Shown: positions 5,746-7,392 of the stretch, piece after piece
How positions within the stretch are numbered: the stretch's first letter is position 1
How the letters are laid out: each line of letters opens with the position of its first letter
Source: Thermoplasmata archaeon
GTDB lineage: Archaea > Thermoplasmatota > Thermoplasmata > Sysuiplasmatales > Sysuiplasmataceae
NCBI GenBank assembly: GCA_021796175.1
Contig: JAJYOM010000072.1
Location: forward strand, 1 to 7,392
DNA length: 7,392 nucleotides
Reading direction: 5' to 3'
Position numbers and translations under genes: made by a program
The notes under the pieces: model-generated
Database searches by the model: none
Told to the model about the DNA's origin: nothing
Seen by the model: only the letters and a program-made list of their open reading frames with translations

Positions 5746-6118
5746 CTCTTCATATTTCATAGCCCTTGCCGACAAGAAGGATCAGTGGCACCAGAAGGCT
5801 GTATCTGTCAAGAGCCGAATTCCACAGGAATTCAAGATTTCTACATTGACGATATCTGAAGCAGTTACGGCAATAGGTTATAGGGCCGGAGGAAAAGCTG
5901 CAAGAGTGCTTTATGACTATTTCATCGACAACTGCTCAGTGGAGACGATCGACAGACAATTGCTGGACTCGGCCATGGCGGTTCATCTCAGGTTCGACGG
6001 AATCCTTTCTGTAGCCGATGCGGTTTCTGTGGCGATGATGTCTAGGGATGGAATCAGGCAAATAGTTTCATTCGATGGCGACTTCGACAAGATCAAACAG
6101 ATACAGCGTATCTACTAG
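5732..6118 (+). CDS. VapC-type PIN-domain toxin (ribonuclease)
   Basis: PIN-domain nuclease of 128 residues, the toxin of the first pair, expected to cleave RNA with divalent metal. Acidic active-site residues are visible at Asp5 (VADSSYF), Glu43 (TISEAV), Asp96 (VADAVSVA) and Asp115/Asp117 (SFDGDFDKI), in the order and spacing of the family. The frame is open upstream to ATG 5657, but the extra residues would come from sequence fully coding for the antitoxin, while GTG 5732 gives the canonical beginning MIVADSSYF, so GTG is chosen. It overlaps the antitoxin gene by 14 nt. The intact catalytic set suggests an active toxin. Confidence 0.87.
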   Translation: MIVADSSYFIALADKKDQWHQKAVSVKSRIPQEFKISTLTISEAVTAIGYRAGGKAARVLYDYFIDNCSVETIDRQLLDSAMAVHLRFDGILSVADAVSVAMMSRDGIRQIVSFDGDFDKIKQIQRIY

Positions 6119-6245
6119 ACAGACGCCCACCTCACTACTGGCCAACAACACAAGACTTCATCTTGCGGCCCAAGCAAGGCACCCCGCTCTTTCACAATCA
6201 GCTGTTGAGAAGGTTGTCGTAGTTCATTCGTGGGACTGTGAAGTA

Positions 6246-6282
6246 TTCGAACCTAAGAGCGTATATCCTGGCAGCCGCACAT
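6246..6282 (+). repeat. 37-bp imperfect direct repeat, copy 1 (downstream of first toxin)
   Basis: Aligns without gaps to 7123-7159 at 29 of 37 positions (core GTATATCC and GCAGCCG). Read in frame it gives SNLRAYILAAAH, and the frame continues LLLALFLPFL to a stop at about 6314, resembling the C-terminus of a transposase-like protein. No complete gene is present around it, so it may be a relic. Confidence 0.5.
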
Positions 6283-6347
6283 CTCCTGCTAGCTTTGTTC
6301 CTTCCGTTTTTGTGACTTATCGGTTTTACACTTTTTCTAAATCAGAT

Positions 6348-6355
6348 TTTATAAT
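6348..6355 (+). promoter_or_regulatory. TATA-like box of the second toxin-antitoxin operon
   Basis: TTTATAAT lies about 50 nt before ATG 6401. Transcription would begin around 6376-6380, at the left arm of the inverted repeat 6376-6405, giving a leader of about 24 nt. No Shine-Dalgarno sequence is seen near the start. Confidence 0.45.
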
Positions 6356-6375
6356 TCAAATGTTGGAGTGTCATC

Positions 6376-6405
6376 GACATAATTTCATATATACATTATT
6401 ATGTC
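6376..6405. promoter_or_regulatory. Inverted repeat spanning the second antitoxin start, candidate operator
   Basis: Perfect 8-bp arms GACATAAT and ATTATGTC separated by 14 AT-rich bases; the right arm includes the ATG of the antitoxin gene. It covers the predicted transcription start, so a bound antitoxin dimer or antitoxin-toxin complex would block transcription, and the arms could also pair in RNA and hide the start codon. Confidence 0.55.
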
Positions 6406-6643
6406 AAAAATCAGGACCGCAAAGGTTTTCAAGAGCGGAAATAGCCAGGCGGTCAGACTTCCCGCGGACTTCCGAATCGATGCCAAGGAAGTTTACATCA
6501 AACGGAATGGTGGAAATCTGGTGTTGATGCCCAGGGAAGATATCTGGAACATGTTTGCCGAAGGCATATCATTGTTCACCGACGATTTCATGAAATCGAG
6601 GAGACAACCTTCACAGAAGAAGAGAGGAGAGCTGTTCGATTGA
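6401..6643 (+). CDS. vapB: VapB/VagC-type AbrB-fold antitoxin
   Basis: Antitoxin of 80 residues for the VapC encoded next. Residues 4-48 match the VapB/VagC AbrB-like domain (TAKVFKSGNSQAVRLPADFR, then a strand-rich VYIKRNGGNLVLMPRED). The tail (about 50-80: IWNMFAEG, FTDDFMKSRR) fits the toxin-binding segment that lies along the VapC groove. The start ATG 6401 is embedded in an inverted repeat, supporting self-repression. The stop shares bases with the TTG start of the toxin gene (TTGA). This antitoxin differs from the one at 5509, so the two modules are not a recent duplication. Confidence 0.9.
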   Translation: MSKIRTAKVFKSGNSQAVRLPADFRIDAKEVYIKRNGGNLVLMPREDIWNMFAEGISLFTDDFMKSRRQPSQKKRGELFD

Positions 6644-7047
6644 TCCTCATGCTTGACACAGACTATTGCATTGATCTTATCGGAAGCAAGGCATTCAGAG
6701 ACAGAAGCCTTCCATGGATCAGAGCACATGAGGCAGGCGATTTGGGAATTTCAGCAATAACTCTTGCCGAATTAGAATATGGTGTGCAGAAAAGTTCAAA
6801 TCAGGAGAGAAACAAGAGAGCATTGGATAAATTCCTCCTGCCTCTTGAGGTGGCCGAATTTGACTCTGATGCCGCTGTCTGTTATGGAAAGATCAGGACC
6901 AGCCTTGAAAAGGGCGGAAAACCGATAGGGTCGCTTGATATGCTAATCGGAGCAACTGCAATGGCACTCGGCATTCCTCTTGTTACAAATAATGTGAAGG
7001 AATTCACGAAAATTCAGGGTCTCGAAATTCAGCCGCCGAGTGTGTGA
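6640..7047 (+). CDS. vapC: VapC PIN-domain toxin (FitB-like ribonuclease)
   Basis: Toxin ribonuclease of 135 residues, full length for VapC. Active-site motifs are Asp6 (MLDTDYCIDLI), Glu44 (ITLAELEYGV) and Asp100 (IGSLDMLIGATA), with the common late motif LVTNNVKEF, where the fourth acidic position is Asn as in many VapC proteins. The start TTG 6640 overlaps the antitoxin stop in TTGA, implying coupled translation; ATG 6649, giving MLDTDYCI, is the alternative and would leave a 5-nt gap. Expected targets of the family are tRNA or rRNA; the target here is unknown. Confidence 0.92.
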   Translation: MILMLDTDYCIDLIGSKAFRDRSLPWIRAHEAGDLGISAITLAELEYGVQKSSNQERNKRALDKFLLPLEVAEFDSDAAVCYGKIRTSLEKGGKPIGSLDMLIGATAMALGIPLVTNNVKEFTKIQGLEIQPPSV

Positions 7048-7122
7048 GCAGAACAGCTAGTGGGTTTCTAAAATCAATTGTCGACCCTGAATTTTTCCTT
7101 TACAATGATAGCCAATCCTGAA

Positions 7123-7159
7123 TTTGAACCTTAATGTGTATATCCATGCAGCCGAACAT
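7123..7159 (+). repeat. 37-bp imperfect direct repeat, copy 2 (downstream of second toxin)
   Basis: Matches 6246-6282 at 29 of 37 positions. In the equivalent frame it reads LNLNVYIHAAEH, preserving Asn, Leu, Tyr, Ile, Ala-Ala and His at the same places as copy 1, then SQRWLRIRA and a stop. Stops also lie shortly upstream, so if coding it is a relic. Confidence 0.5.
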
Positions 7160-7346
7160 AGTCAAAGATGGCTAAGAATTCGAGCTTAGAGTGAACAGTT
7201 GCTCGCCTGCAATCCCGATACTTGCGACTCTGAGTCAACATATCCTGGAATGCGAACAACATGAAAGAGACGATCCAATCACTGATATGGCGTGAAATGC
7301 GGAGACCGCTCCAGGCTTTGCAATCCACCCCGAGTGTTGGATAAAC

Positions 7347-7378
7347 TACCATTATACCAACAGAAAGGTTAAATGGTA
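7347..7378. promoter_or_regulatory. Promoter-like region with inverted repeat before the right-edge gene
   Basis: Perfect 7-bp arms TACCATT (7347-7353) and AATGGTA (7372-7378) enclose 18 bases that include a further ACC/GGT pair. ATTATA at 7351-7356 is about 27 nt before ATG 7381, the distance for a leaderless archaeal start. The layout resembles the candidate operators of the two toxin-antitoxin operons. Confidence 0.4.
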
Positions 7379-7380
7379 TT

Positions 7381-7392
7381 ATGGCTATGTTT
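7381..7392 (+). CDS. Possible start of a gene cut by the right edge
   Basis: Only four codons (MAMF) are visible. The start is suggested by the TATA-like box and palindrome just upstream; AAAGGTT about 10 nt before the ATG is a weak ribosome-binding candidate. No function can be assigned. Confidence 0.3.

Larger units (their letters stand above)
7048..7380. other. Intergenic region right of the second toxin
   Basis: No intact gene is supported. It contains a T-rich run after the toxin stop (about 7091-7100) that might end transcription, two copies of CCTGAATTT (7086-7094, 7117-7125), the second copy of a 37-bp repeat, and a promoter-like palindromic region at its right end. A minus-strand frame of 73 codons (7352-7131) shows no recognisable protein features. 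Confidence 0.45.

Noticed and set aside
6075..6527. Plus-strand ORF of 150 codons between and across the toxin-antitoxin modules
   Set aside because: Runs out of frame through the end of one toxin gene and the start of the next antitoxin gene; low-complexity composition without domains.
7083..7127. CCTGAATTT direct repeats as the start of a CRISPR-like array
   Set aside because: Only two 9-bp copies 31 bp apart, with no further units.
7131..7352. Minus-strand ORF of 73 codons
   Set aside because: No motif, no promoter or ribosome site seen, and it overlaps the repeat and the promoter-like region of the right-edge gene.

Overview
The window looks like a mobile, gene-poor stretch of an archaeal chromosome. 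AT-rich TATA-like boxes sit just upstream of start codons with little or no leader, AbrB/PIN toxin-antitoxin pairs are stacked in tandem, and there are secreted-type proteins rich in Asn/Ser/Thr with many N-glycosylation sequons. A thermoplasmatal euryarchaeon (Cuniculiplasma/Ferroplasma-like) is my best guess. That placement is inference from style; no rRNA or taxonomic marker is present.

Left part (about 1-1426, minus strand): a compact three-gene cassette reading leftward. It has an unidentified small protein, a small protein with a single CPFCG zinc-knuckle motif, and a tyrosine recombinase with all six catalytic residues that runs off the left edge. The genes overlap or lie 5 nt apart and look translationally coupled. 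This is probably one end of an integrated element. Its right boundary, near 1385, appears to cut the 5' part of a plus-strand surface-protein gene.

Centre left (about 1384-4013, plus strand): the remains of a large secreted protein, split by a frame change at a run of nine G (1714-1722). The two frames carry copies of the same domain repeat, so they were one gene. The downstream part has a carboxypeptidase-regulatory-like beta domain, a Gly/Ser linker and a C-terminal Hint (hedgehog/intein-type) domain starting at Cys310. This Hint domain has unusual replacements at the block B His and at the C-terminal His-Asn. It is followed by a signal-anchored, probably glycosylated extracytoplasmic protein whose true N-terminus may lie in another frame behind a TATA-like box.

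Centre right (4179-5460): a complete ISAzo13-like insertion sequence with 30-bp terminal inverted repeats, a TA duplication and one intact DDE transposase. By eye it is clearly richer in GC than its neighbours. Its right end stops about 15 bp before the promoter of the next gene.

Right part (5476-7392, plus strand): two consecutive type II toxin-antitoxin operons (AbrB-fold antitoxin plus VapC-type PIN nuclease). Each has overlapping genes and an inverted repeat at the promoter/start that could be the autoregulatory operator. A 37-bp imperfect repeat lies downstream of each toxin, flanking the second module, and its translation resembles a decayed protein C-terminus. At the right edge a further start codon sits behind another TATA-like box and inverted repeat.
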